DNA of 22,819 nt from Terana coerulea (GCA_024811115.1 JAKOGH010000815.1:1-22819), one strand, 5' to 3'; positions 8,896-18,184 are shown, counted from the first letter of the stretch. The notes: generated by a model from the sequence alone, not told the origin. Made by a program: numbers and translations.

Positions 8896-8910
8896 ACATA
8901 CTACGTCGTC
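8896..8910 (+). promoter_or_regulatory. Conserved upstream motif ACATACTACGTCGTC
   Basis: Same 15-mer as in the mirror gene (14589-14603), the mirror tri-hydrophobin (18322-18336) and, with one change, 4471-4485. It lies about 150 bp before the ATG at 9048. Confidence 0.45.
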
Positions 8911-8955
8911 GGTGCTCTGCTGCACCTTTCTCGGCACACCATAGAATATAGAGCG

Positions 8956-8963
8956 TATATAAG
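8956..8963 (+). promoter_or_regulatory. TATA box of the gene at 9048
   Basis: TATATAAG, 92 bp before the ATG, the same spacing as in the mirror gene. Confidence 0.65.
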
Positions 8964-9047
8964 GGTACGCAACTCGACGACTCATCCTCAGCAACCAGCA
9001 CTCACCTCCAGTGTTCCTGCACTCTCCAGCACTCCCCAGCAAACAAG

Positions 9048-9702
9048 ATGTTCTTCCGCCTCATCTCAACCGTCGTGCTCGCCCTCCCTCTTCTTGCGGT
9101 CGCCACACCCGTGGCCCGCGACGCCGAGGAGAAGCGCCAGCTTGGCGGCATCCTGCCGCCGGGCCTTCTCCCCACGGGCATTCTGCCCCCGGGTCTCCTG
9201 CCCACGGGCCTTTTGCCTACTGGGATTCTGCCGCCGGGGCTCCTGCCCACTGGTATTCTCCGCAAGGACCTCCTGCCGACTGGCATTCTCCCCACCGGCA
9301 TCCTCCCTACTGGCATCTTGCCTTTGCCCACCGGTATTTTGGGCGGAAGCACGCCGACGACTGCCTGCTGCGCCAGCACCGAGGCCGTACGTCTCAAATT
9401 CCATTTGTCCTCAAGCATGTGCTGAATGTTTCCTTTCTCTATAGGCCAACTCGCTGGCCGGCTCCGCCGTGCTTGGGCTGCTCGGCATCGATGCGAGCGA
9501 TATCAACGCCCTCGTCGGCCTGACGTGCTCGCCCATCAGCGTCATTGGCGTCGGCTCTGGCTCGGAGTGCAGCGGGACGACCGTCAACTGCTCTAACGGG
9601 ATCGTCGTAAGTTGCTCGCACTACTTTTACTCCCTGGTCTCTGTATGCTGATATAATGTGCAGGGCAGCATCGGCGTTGGATGCGTTCCTGTCAGCCTTT
9701 GA
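9048..9702 (+). CDS. Secreted hydrophobin with LPTG/LPPG repeats, single module
   Basis: Exons 9048-9386, 9445-9606 and 9664-9702 give 179 residues; the introns are 58 and 57 bp, phase 0. The start ATG has the GCAAACAAG context shared by all hydrophobins here. Residues 1-20 form a signal peptide (LALPLLAVA), then ARDAEEKR, a likely kexin site, then a tract of [10 protein letters not shown] and LPTGL units broken once by LRKDL. One hydrophobin module follows: [34 protein letters not shown]. It has six cysteines: the position before the fifth one holds N where class I hydrophobins have a second C, and no C precedes CC. It is the paralogue of the gene at 14451-13771, differing at 4 of 54 residues in the large exon and having 9 fewer codons in exon 1. 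Expected to be secreted and surface active. Confidence 0.93.
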
Positions 9703-10610
9703 GCTCCCCTGAGCGAAATTAGCCTCGTACGTTCTCCCACAATTATACTTGTATCCGCAATATCTCAAATGCTTGCTACATCTTCTGTAGAGCACTGCCG
9801 ATATTGGATAGGATTTTTCTGTTTTACTATAAACGATGTTCTCACGAAGGCGGGGAGGAGAAGCAGGAGTTTTGAACGTTGCGGAGGAGAACGGACGACA
9901 AGTGGACTTTTGAACTATGCAAATGTAAATCATGTACGCACGACTGAATGAAATGTACGAGGATGTATACCTTGCATGGAGTACTGTCTGAAGCGATCTG
10001 TGGGACAACCCTCGGTTTCGCCTTCGTCTTGGCTCCTTGCTACTTATTTGACACGCTAAGCCTAGGACCACCGGCGCTTCGGCGCTTCAGCCTTGTCTTT
10101 CTGCGTCCATCATACACTGCACCCACTTATCTGCGAGTCCTCCTGGCGGGCAGCCGCACGGCACTCCACACCGACATAACCATATCGCTCTACACTCCAC
10201 TTCTCGCTGGGACCTGCCGAGGCGCATGTCCTCGCGCGTTCTGATCGCGCATGTCGCGCTTGCTTGATCTTCACTACCCCGCGGCCGACATCCCTGTACA
10301 CGCACGATAGCGTGCTCGAGCGACGCGGGCTGAGGATGCGTGGCTTTGCTTCAGAGTCTGGCAAGCAGACCTAGGTGACGTGACGACTGGTGCCCCGAAG
10401 ATGCGCACGGCAGGCAGAGAACAGGGAGACAGTCGCGGCCCGGCTTCGACTCTGGGACGGACTCGGATCTTACTTACATGTCGCCTGTCACGGCGCGTCG
10501 ACGCGCTGCTTCTGAAACGCGCTGCTGTGCCTCCATCGGAGCGATACGACCGTGTCGCGGCGTTCCGCGACTAGGTGCTTGGGTGCGCCACGGAGGCATG
10601 GTGGTGGATG
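9703..10610. other. 3' flank and R2 repeat, no gene recognised
   Basis: Positions 9720-9960 match the 3' flank of the gene at 11878 (12310-12560) and, inverted, 13500-13770. Shared words are GAGAAGCAGGAG and GACGACAAGTGGACTTTTG. Positions about 10310-10570 (R2) are mirrored at about 12900-13145 and have an extra copy at about 20690-20920. It includes TGTCTGCTTG-type sequence near CAGACTCTG. No conserved ORF. Confidence 0.5.
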
Positions 10611-10775
10611 CAGCCGGCGCTTCACGTCTCTCTTCCCGCCTTCACCTGCTCGCGGCCCCGCACCGACATGCAAAGACACCACAGACTCTGGCCTCTTTTA
10701 TCGCACCCGCTTCTATTTTCGAGAACGGTAACGTCGACGCGTCACGACCGGACGCCTCCCTGCGCTGACGCCTTC
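10610..10775 (+). repeat. GC-rich boundary repeat R1, copy 2 (inner left)
   Basis: GGCGCTTCACGTCTCTCTTC followed by CACCTGCTCGC, then TCGAGAACGGTAACGTCGAC and GTCACGACCGGACG. It follows copy 1 closely in order and spacing. Homology with the opposite arm ends at about 10683, but homology with copy 1 runs on to about 10775. Confidence 0.65.
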
Positions 10776-10969
10776 CCAGCGACGGTCCAGGGTGCACAAA
10801 CCGAGATCAACGCGCCCGCGGAGAACGTAGGGTGTGTACGTATACGCCGCTGCGGGAAGAAGGCAACGGGTAATGCTGCGGGCGCGCCCTCTTCATGCGC
10901 ATCGCGTCGCTTGAGGTCTGGCTACTGCCCTCTCGCGCATCCCGTATGGCAGGGCAGAGCTGCAGTCGG

Positions 10970-11300
10970 CCGCTGAAGCTGCACCACGCATGCCGCCCAC
11001 GCCACCGGCTCTGCGTGCAGCGGCATGACCGTACCTTGCACCGACGGTGTTTTCGTACGTCCCTTCACGTCCGCCTCTGCTTCACGGCTCGTTTCTCATT
11101 GCATATAGCTAGCGACATCGGCATCGCAGGACGAAGGGCTCGAAAGTCGACTAGTGAGTGTCTCAGCGGTTACAGTTTGGCTGCTTAGCTGACACTGAAT
11201 TTTGCGAAGGCACTAAGCACCCTCATAGCCCTAAGCTGCACCATCCCGCTATCCCGCGACGTACATTTCGGACCGAAGCTCGACCGGTGCTGCCTCCAAT
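10970..11300 (+). pseudogene. Hydrophobin scrap plus downstream flank
   Basis: GGCTCTGCGTGCAGCGGCAT at about 11008-11027 matches the SGS-xCSGM part of a hydrophobin module. A GTACGT donor-like site follows at 11056 in the expected place. The next exon is lost: the text continues TAGCGACATCGGCATCGCAG. Positions 11150-11300 resemble the far-upstream flank at 4030-4200. The sequence looks like the tail of one old gene followed by the upstream flank of the next. Confidence 0.5.
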
Positions 11301-11329
11301 TCGATGCGTTGCTAACGCCGGTCGGTTCT

Positions 11330-11770
11330 CAGCGTGAACATGCCTGGGCCTGGGCGCACACCTGCCCGCACCAGCGGCGGGCGACGCCCTGTCCGCAACC
11401 CGTGCGACAGGGCACGGCAGGGCCGCCGCCGCTGACAATGCGCCACGCAGGTCGCCGCCGCCCCAGGCGCTGCTGCCCGTTCGCCCATCGGCGTCGCCGG
11501 CGTCCGCGTGCAGCGGCACGGCTATTGTGCCCTGGCAGCGTTCGCGCATGTCCTTTTATGCCCGCGTTCACTTCTCGGCGGGTTCCTCGCCGCATATGGC
11601 GGGCGGCAGAGGCGTCGCAGGACGAAGGTTTCGCGCGTAGCCTAGTGGGTGCCGCATAGATTGTAGGCTGGAAGCTTGAAGCTTAGCTGACGTTGAGTTT
11701 CGCAAAGGCACGAAGTGTCCTCGGGGCATTGATACATCGGCCGGTGTCGCACTGCACCATCCTCAGTTCG
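11330..11770 (+). pseudogene. Second hydrophobin scrap plus downstream flank
   Basis: GCCCGTTCGCCCATCGGCGT near 11476-11495 matches CSPIGV, and GTGCAGCGGCACGGC near 11507 matches CSGT of a module. The rest is scrambled and very GC-rich. Positions 11590-11770 repeat the layout of 11100-11250 (GTCGCAGGACGAAG, then TTAGCTGAC). The two scraps look like decayed tandem units ahead of the gene at 11878. Confidence 0.45.
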
Positions 11771-11793
11771 TCATTTATTGTGTTTGGAGCGTG

Positions 11794-11798
11794 TATAA
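11794..11798 (+). promoter_or_regulatory. TATA box of the gene at 11878
   Basis: TATAA within GTGTATAAGTACACG, 84 bp before the ATG. The 15-mer seen upstream of the other genes is not found here. Confidence 0.55.
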
Positions 11799-11877
11799 GT
11801 ACACGTCCTTGGCTCAAAGGTTATTCACCGGCAGAGAGCACTCACGCTGTGTTTCTCCCAACCTCCAAGCAAACAAG

Positions 11878-12305
11878 ATGTTCTCTCGCGTTCTCTCCGC
11901 CTCCGTTCTCGCCCTCCCTCTTCTTGTGTTCACGACGCCCGTTGCGCGTGACGATACTGCCACCACGGCCTGCTGCGCCAACACTGAGCTTGTGAGTAGG
12001 ATTCATCTCTACATGAATTCTCTCTCGTTGAGGATGCGTAAACTAGGCCAACTCGATCACTGGAGCTGTCATACTCGGTTTTCTTAGTATTACACTTAGC
12101 GACCTCAACGTCCTGCTTGGCCTGAACTGCTCGCCTATCGGCGACGTCGGCGTCGGCTCTGGCTCTGACTGCAGCGGCATGACTGTCAGCTGCTCCAACG
12201 GGATCGTCGTAAGTCGCTTGCGCGCCACTCCTATCCCAGATCCCGGCATGCTGATGTTTTGTGCAGAATGGCGTCGGTATCGGGTGCGTGCCTATCACCG
12301 TTTGA
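11878..12305 (+). CDS. Short secreted hydrophobin, single module without repeat tract
   Basis: Exons 11878-11991, 12047-12208 and 12267-12305 give 104 residues; the introns are 55 and 58 bp, phase 0. The signal peptide (LALPLLVFT) is followed almost at once by TPVARDDTATTACC, so both the LPTGI tract and the KR site of its relatives are absent. The module reads ACCANTEL, LNCSPIGD, SDCSGMTVSCSN, GCVPITV and has six cysteines in the same positions as the other modules. The helix-like stretch between CC and the next C (ITGAVILGFLSITLSDLN) is the most diverged in the window. Its 3' flank is shared with the gene at 9048, so the two are paralogues. It lies in the spacer between the inverted arms and has no mirror copy here. 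Confidence 0.9.
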
Positions 12306-12637
12306 GCTTCAGCTTCGCCGGGGCTACCACCGTACGTCCTCTTAATACTTGTTCATCCGCCATATCTCGAACTAATGTTGCATCTTCTGCAGTGCGGTGC
12401 TGATATCGGTTGTGATTCTGCTGCGCTTTCAACCATGTTGCTGCAGAAGAGGGGGAAGAGAAGCAGGAGCTTCGAACGTTGCAGAGGAGAATGGACGACA
12501 AGTGGACTTTTGAATTATGCGAATGTAAATCATGTACCTACGCCTGACTGAAATGTACGAGTCTGTTGAAGGGATCCTACCAACCAGTTTCTTTTTGTGC
12601 CGATGACGCATGGTTGATGATGTGCAAATGAAGCACA
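12306..12637. other. 3' flank shared with the gene at 9048
   Basis: Positions 12310-12560 parallel 9720-9960 (TTTTGAATTATGC, GTAAATCATGTAC and ACTGAAATGTACGA). No gene. Confidence 0.5.
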
Positions 12638-12696
12638 ATCTGCCGCCAAATTCGCCCTGCTTGATCTTCTCGGCATCGACGCGAGCGACGTCAACC
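12638..12696 (+). pseudogene. Hydrophobin half-module, plus strand
   Basis: Reads [19 protein letters not shown], the part of a module between CC and the next cysteine. It stops abruptly after DVN. No CC, no later cysteines and no start are attached. Confidence 0.7.
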
Positions 12697-12712
12697 TTGG
12701 ACTCGGCGGCGA

Positions 12713-12760
12713 CGGGCTGATGGGCGAGCAGGACAGGCTGAGGAGGAGGTTGACGTGGCG
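12713..12760 (-). pseudogene. Hydrophobin half-module, minus strand
   Basis: On the minus strand it reads HVNLLLSLSCSPIS, matching [14 protein letters not shown] of intact modules. It points toward the plus-strand half-module at 12638-12696, and both break close to DVN. It directly adjoins the inner end of the right arm. Confidence 0.6.
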
Positions 12761-12763
12761 CGG

Positions 12764-12850
12764 TGTGGTGTCTTTGCATGTCGGCGCGGGGTCGCGAGCA
12801 GGTGAAAGCGGGAAGAGAGACGTGAAGCGCCGGATGCATCTTGGTCCGAT
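12764..12850 (-). repeat. GC-rich boundary repeat R1, copy 3 (inner right)
   Basis: Complement of the R1 core, with GGAAGAGAGACGTGAAGCGC near 12811-12830. It is shorter than the outer copies because the arm homology is cut at 12764. Confidence 0.6.
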
Positions 12851-13770
12851 CCACCACAGTCCACCACTCGGTCGCGGCGCTCCGATTGAGGCGCAGCGGC
12901 GCGTTTCAGAAGCAGCGCATCGACGCGTCGTGACAGGCGACATGTAAGTAAGATCCGACTCCGCCGCATACATGCATCGTCCCAGAGTCAAAGCCACGGC
13001 CTCAGCCAGCTGGAAGCCCCAGGACTGTCTCCCTGTTCTCTGCCTGCCGTGCGCATCTTCGGGGCACCAGTCGTCACGTCACCTGTCTGCTTGCCAGACT
13101 CTGAAGTAAAGCCACGCATCCTCAGCCCGCGTCGCTCGAGCAAGCTATCGTGCGTGTAAAGCGATGTCGGCCGCGGGGAGGGGTGGTGCCAGTGGAGAGC
13201 AAGCCAGCGCAGTGACATGCGCGGGCTTCAGAACACTGGAGGACTTGTGCCTCGGCAGGTCCCAGCGAGAGTAGAGTGGCTGTAGAGCGATATGAGTATG
13301 TCGGCGTGGAGTGCCGTGCGGCTGCACGCCAGGAGGACTCGAGGGTGTAGGTAGACGCAATACATGATGGACGCAGAAAGACAAGGCTGAAGCGCCGAAG
13401 CGCCGATGGTCCCAGGCTTAGCGTGTCACATAGCAAGGAGCCAAGGCGAAGAGGAAACCGAGGGTTGTCCCACAGATCGCTTCAGACAGTACTCCATGCA
13501 AGGTATACATCCTCGTACATTTCATTCGGTCGTGCGTACGTGATTTACATTCGCATAGTTCAAAAGTCCACTTGTCGTCCGTTCTCCCTCGCAACGTTCA
13601 AAACTCCTGCTTCTCCTCCCCGCCTTCGTGAGAACATCGTTTATAGTACAACAGAAAAATCCTGTCCAATATCGGCGGTGCTCTACAGAAGATGTAGCAG
13701 GCGTTTGAGATATTGTGGATACAAGAATAATTGTGGGAGAACGTACGAGGCTAATTTCGCTCAGGGGAGC
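12851..13770. other. R2 repeat and 3' flank of the gene at 14451
   Basis: Mirror of 9703-10570. It holds R2 (12900-13145) and the hydrophobin 3' flank (about 13500-13770). No gene recognised. Confidence 0.5.
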
Positions 13771-14451
13771 TCAAAGGCTGACAGGAACGCATCCAACACC
13801 GATGCTGCCCTGCACATTATATCAGCATACAGAGACCAGGGAGTAAGAAAAGTGCGAGCGACTTACGACGATCCCGTTAGAGCAGTTGACAGTCGTGCCG
13901 CTGCACTCCGAGCCAGAGCCGACGCCAATGACGCTGATGGGCGAGCACGTCAAGCCGACGAGGGCATTGACATCGCTCGCATCGACTCCGAGCAGGCTGA
14001 GTATGGCGGAGCCGGCCAGCGAGTTGGCCTATATCCACATATTTAGTATATATGCCAGAAGGAGAAAAGGAGATTCGAGACGTACGGCCTCGGTACTGGC
14101 GCAGCAGGCCGTCGTCGCCGTGCTGCCGCCCAAAATACCGGTGGGCAGAGGGAGGCCGGTGGGGAGGATGCCGGTGGGGAGGATGCCGGTCGGGAGAATG
14201 CCGGTGGGGAGAATGCCAGTCGGCAGGAGGTCCTTGCGGAGAATACCGGTGGGCAGGAGCCCCGGGGGCAAAATGCCAGTAGGTAAAAGGCCCGTAGGCA
14301 GGAGCCCCGGGGGCAGAATGCCCGTGGGGAGAAGGCCCGGGGGCAGGATGCCGCCAAGCTGGCGCTTCGCCTCGGCGTCGCGGGCCACGGGTGTGGCGAC
14401 CGCAAGAAGAGGGAGGGCGAGCACGGCGGTCGAGAGGAGGCGGGAGAACAT
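13771..14451 (-). CDS. Secreted hydrophobin with LPTG/LPPG repeats, mirror copy
   Basis: Minus-strand exons 14451-14086, 14028-13867 and 13809-13771 give 188 residues; both introns are 57 bp, phase 0. It has a signal peptide (LALPLLAVA), then ARDAEAKR with a likely kexin site, then [10 protein letters not shown] and LPTGL units broken once by LRKDL. One hydrophobin module follows: [34 protein letters not shown]. It has six cysteines, as in the gene at 9048. Compared with that gene it has 9 more codons in exon 1, from extra LPTGI units and a GLPLP change. All splice sites and the reading frame are intact, so both copies look functional. Expected to be secreted and surface active. Confidence 0.93.
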
Positions 14452-14535
14452 CTTGTTTGCTGAGGAGTGCTGGAGAGTGCAGGAACACTGGAGGTGAGTG
14501 CTGGTTGCTGAGGATGAGTCGTCGACTTGCGTGCC

Positions 14536-14543
14536 CTTATATA
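14536..14543 (-). promoter_or_regulatory. TATA box of the gene at 14451
   Basis: TATATAAG on the minus strand, 92 bp from the start, identical in spacing to the mirror gene. Confidence 0.65.
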
Positions 14544-14588
14544 CACTCTATATTCAATGGCATGCCAAGAAAGGTGCAGCAGAGCACC

Positions 14589-14603
14589 GACGACGTAGTA
14601 TGT
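14589..14603 (-). promoter_or_regulatory. Conserved upstream motif ACATACTACGTCGTC
   Basis: Exact match on the minus strand to 8896-8910, about 150 bp before the start at 14451. Confidence 0.45.
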
Positions 14604-15080
14604 TTTTGACATCGGCGTGTCGGCGTCGTTGCAAAGCTCCACAGCACGAGACGCGGAGATGCTCTTCCTCAACGGCGAAGCGGAGCCCTTTCACATCCGA
14701 CGGACAAGACACACAGTCAGTCAGTCAAATACGGCGAAGAAGTCGTCGCGCGTACCTGAATGACCTTCCCAGAACGGAGTGTGTCGCCACCAAGGGACAG
14801 GTCACGGTATCCCACACGCATGACATATCGGCGGCAAAGGCGAGGGTAAGAAGCATGTTTTTTTTGGCGTGCATTCAGTCGTCCGAACTCCGAATTTGAA
14901 TCGTGCAGCATGGGGAGTGTCGGGAGTACCGTCTCAAGTCTGCCCTAGTTGGAAAACGTCGACGTTAGTTGCACTAAAAACTTCCTATCATCACACTCGT
15001 AATGTTATCCCGCCAGCCCAACTACATCGTAACAGGGACCCTGCGGCCGTGTAGGTGCAGTGAACCGTAGAGGTGCTGAC

Positions 15081-15110
15081 GAGGTCATACATATGTCAAT
15101 GTATGACCTC
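15081..15110. repeat. Perfect 11-bp inverted repeat (hairpin), right copy
   Basis: GAGGTCATACA and TGTATGACCTC around an 8 bp loop; mirror of 8392-8421. Both stems are intact although the nearby sequence has changed. Confidence 0.6.
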
Positions 15111-15649
15111 ACGCATCAGCCGCGTGTTCTCGACATATGAATCTGACGACAATACACAGCCCAAAAGAACCAAGAGGCGATGGCGAGGGTATGCCCGCTA
15201 TTCGTGTGCATTTGCAAAACGGCCGCGGGCGCGCGGGACCATGCGAGAATGCAAGGGTAAAGCGTGCTCACCATGAGTCCGACGTTCACACGTCGTGACG
15301 ACGGTCGATGTCATCCTGGCACGGGACTGTAGCTCTGCGCTGATCCTCGACCGTAAAATAGCGTCGGTGAATGGTGACCGCCATGGAGGGACGTCTGCTA
15401 CGCAGATAATGCACGAAGTGAGTACCCGGCAAACATAATCTCAAAGCGCACGGCGTACACTACGTCCATGTTGAACAACGTCATCTGACCGACAAAGCCA
15501 CTTTCTTCCGTCGAAATCAAGCACTGATGATTGCGGAGAGGGGCTGCGGCAATGCAGACTGGCAGCGCCGAGGTTGGAGGGAGAAACCAACCACTGGACC
15601 GAATAAAGGCCCGACTGCGGCGACCACCGACGCCACAAAGGCTTTGCAT
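15111..15649. other. Intergenic, mirror of 7858-8391
   Basis: No gene recognised. Its reading frames differ from those of the left arm because of indels. Confidence 0.45.
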
Positions 15650-15652
15650 CTA

Positions 15653-16051
15653 CAGTGCTTTGCAGGAAACTCTGCAGGTCGCAGATTTTCTCCGGTTGTT
15701 TGTCCCGTACAACGCTTACCTTATCGGGTATTTTCGCCGGTCACATCAGTCACCCGGTACAACCTGGTGCCCAGATCAGTAAGCTGAGGGCGTAGCTCTC
15801 CGCTCCTTTGTTCTCTTTGCAGTCTGTGACGATGACCTGCGAAGAGGATTTATTGTAATACTACTGTAACAAACCTGTGTATGCTATACTCGTTGCACCG
15901 AAACCGGTGTGACACCACATCTCGTCGCTGTTCATCCGTTGTGACTGTGTCAGGAGCGCTGTGACCATCAGACTACCGCATTAGGGAAGCGTTGTACGGG
16001 ACAAACAACCGGAGAAAATCTGCGACCTGCAGAGTTTCCTGCAAAGCACTG
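15653..16051. mobile_element. 399-bp MITE, Tc1/mariner-like, with 65-bp perfect inverted repeats
   Basis: The terminal inverted repeats are 15653-15717 and 15987-16051, identical over 65 bp, and begin CAGTGCTTTGCAGG. The element is flanked by TA on both sides (15651-15652 and 16052-16053). TA duplication and CAGTG ends are typical of Tc1/mariner-type non-autonomous elements. The centre has no ORF. The site is free of this element in the left arm, so it inserted after the inverted duplication. The identical arms suggest a fairly recent insertion. Confidence 0.85.
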
Positions 16052-16053
16052 TA

Positions 16054-16743
16054 GAAGTACAGGCCTGAGATTTCCGCGTGTCGCTTCAAAGTTGCGAGCC
16101 GACGAGCCGGATCCTCCGATACGTGTACCTGAGTCGGAGTGGGAAACGGCGATACCGCTCTTGCAAGCCGCAGCTGCAGCAGACCCGGATGACAGTACTG
16201 GTGGAGCTCAGGCTGGAGCAGCACTAGTGTAGTCGCTCGGTGCCGCCGCCACGAGAAATATGAAAAGAAGGTCTCGCAGGTATAGAGCCGAGATCAAAGC
16301 AACGCCGCGTCGTGCCAGGTACTGGGCTTTGGACTTGAAGTTGGAGAACTTGGTAAGCTAGCGCGTCGCGGCCTAAGCAACCAGCGCTCAGCTGCACAGA
16401 AAAATGGGAGTATACTAAAACACGGTTTGACAGTGTCTCGACAGCTTGACAAGGGCAGTGCATGAAAGTGCAGATGAGCGCAGAAAGAGAGGTGCGAAGC
16501 GCCGGCAGCTCTCTGCGGGCCTTCCGCTACCGTGACATCCCCAAACCGAGCGCCCACAGGTCGTATAGCGAGCACGGTTCCACATCGTCGAATCAATGAT
16601 AATATTGTTCCAACTTCAATTAGACGTGTTCGAGAGCTATAATACATTCAGTCATATCGTACAGGGAACTGTTCATTCAGTCCGTAACAATGCATACATC
16701 GTTAGTGTCTTTTGCGAGGCACTCTCGTACGGCCGCGACACGC
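16054..16743. other. 3' flank of the damaged tri-hydrophobin
   Basis: Mirror of about 6080-6740. The VSPFPTPTQVHVSEDPARRL peptide is readable on the minus strand around 16085-16145. No gene is assigned. Confidence 0.45.
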
Positions 16744-18184
16744 TCAGAGAGTAACCGGCACACAGCCGATACCGACGCCGTTCTGCACAAAGCAATGAGC
16801 TCCAATCTGGCGACGAGGAGAAGAGGGAAAGACGCACGACGACACCGTTGGAGCAAGAGACGGTCGAGCCGCTGCAGGCCGAGCCAGAGCCAACACCGAC
16901 GACGCTGATGGGCGAGCACGTCAGGCCGATGAGGCCGCTGATGTCGCTCGCGTCGATGCCGAGGAGGCCGAGAAGGGCAGACCCGGAGGCTGAGTTCGCC
17001 TGCAGCAAGCTCGTTAGCAAGTACACTTGGATTTAGATAAGAGAGGGCACTGACGGTCTCAGTGCTGTTGCAGCAGGCAGTAGTCGGGGTGCTGGGCGCC
17101 GCGTTGCGCTTCTTGCTCGCCGTGATGGGCACGCAGCCGATGCCAACACCGTTCTGCGCAAAAGACATGCTTGTGATCAGAAACGAGCCATGAAGGGCAG
17201 GTGGAAATGAAAGGACATACGACGACGCCGTTGCTGCAGCTGACCGTTGAGCCGCTGCACTCGGACCCGGAACCCACGCCGACGACGCTGATGGGCGAGC
17301 AGGTCAGGCCGACGAGGGCGCTGACGTCGCTCGCATCGATGCCGAGAAGGCCGAGTAGGGCAGATCCGGCGGCCGAGTTGGCCTGGTTTATACACACTCA
17401 GCGATGAGATAAATTCAAGGAATATAGCTGGTACTCACAGACTCGGTGCTGTCGCAGCACGCAGTAGTCGGGTTGAGCCGGCGGCGCCGTGTTGCGCTTC
17501 TTCGTGGTCGAGATCGGGACACAGCCGATGCCGACGCCGTTCTGTGGGCACATATTGTGAGGACGGCAGTCGAGAGCTCAGGCAACTGCGACCACGTACG
17601 ACGACTCCGTTCGAGCACGAGACGGTGCTGCCGCTGCACTCGGAGCCAGACCCGACGCCGACGACGCTGATCGGCGAGCACGTCACGCCGACGAGCGCGT
17701 TGACGTCGCTCGCATCAATGCCGAGCAGCCCAAGCAGGGCCGATCCTGCAGCGGAGGTGGGCTAGGCACCATTCCATCAGTAGCTGCTCTGCAATACACG
17801 ATGCACAAGAGGGTACTCACAGACTCGGTGCTGGCGCAGCAGGCGGTGGTCGGCGCGTCGGACACAGCGCCCCGGGACAGAATGCCCGTAGGCAGAACTC
17901 CGGTCGGCAAGATGCCGGTAGGAAGAATGCCTGTAGGCAGAATCCCGGTCGGCACGATGCCGGTAGGAAGAACACCGGTGGGCATGGGGTGGGCACAATG
18001 CTGGCGGCCAAAATGCCTGTTGGAAGAATGCCGGTGGGGAGAATGCCAGTGGGGAGGATGCCGGTGGGCAGAATACCGGTGGGAGTTGGCGTTTCGCCTC
18101 GGTGCCTGCGTTGCGCGCAACAGGTGTGGCGACCGCAAGAAGGGGGAGGACGAGGACGGAGGCGGCGAGGACGTGAGAAAACAT
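16744..18184 (-). pseudogene. Tri-modular hydrophobin copy with three single-base indels
   Basis: Minus-strand exons 18184-17821, 17761-17600, 17541-17439, 17382-17221, 17153-17055, 16999-16838 and 16782-16744 mirror the gene at 4622. All GT and AG sites are kept. Relative to that gene, one base is missing at about 18081-18083 (just after KRQL), one is missing at 17985/17986 (before MPTGV), and one is inserted at 17476 (in the first linker). Exon 1 is therefore 364 nt instead of a multiple of three, and exon 3 is 103 nt. Modules 2 and 3 and the ASKKRN linker are perfectly readable. Read literally, the frame is lost inside the repeat tract, so this copy should not make the protein. The good state of the later exons means recent inactivation or errors in the sequence must both be considered. 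Confidence 0.8.

Larger units (their letters stand above)
2155..10683 (+). repeat. Left arm of the large inverted duplication
   Basis: The arm matches 12764-20660 in reverse order and opposite strand. Anchor pairs seen by eye: GATATCCGTG at 2441 with its complement at 20364-20373; gene starts 4622 and 18184; a 30 bp hairpin at 8392-8421 and 15081-15110; gene starts 9048 and 14451; TGACGACTGG at 10381 with 13067-13076; and the inner end at 10683 with 12764. The sum of paired coordinates is steady near 23,450-23,510 in the inner part and near 22,810 in the outer part. The step of about 0.7 kb is explained by the 1.1 kb insertion here and the 399 bp MITE in the other arm. The arms carry many substitutions, so the event is not recent or the arms have not been homogenised. 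Confidence 0.85.
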
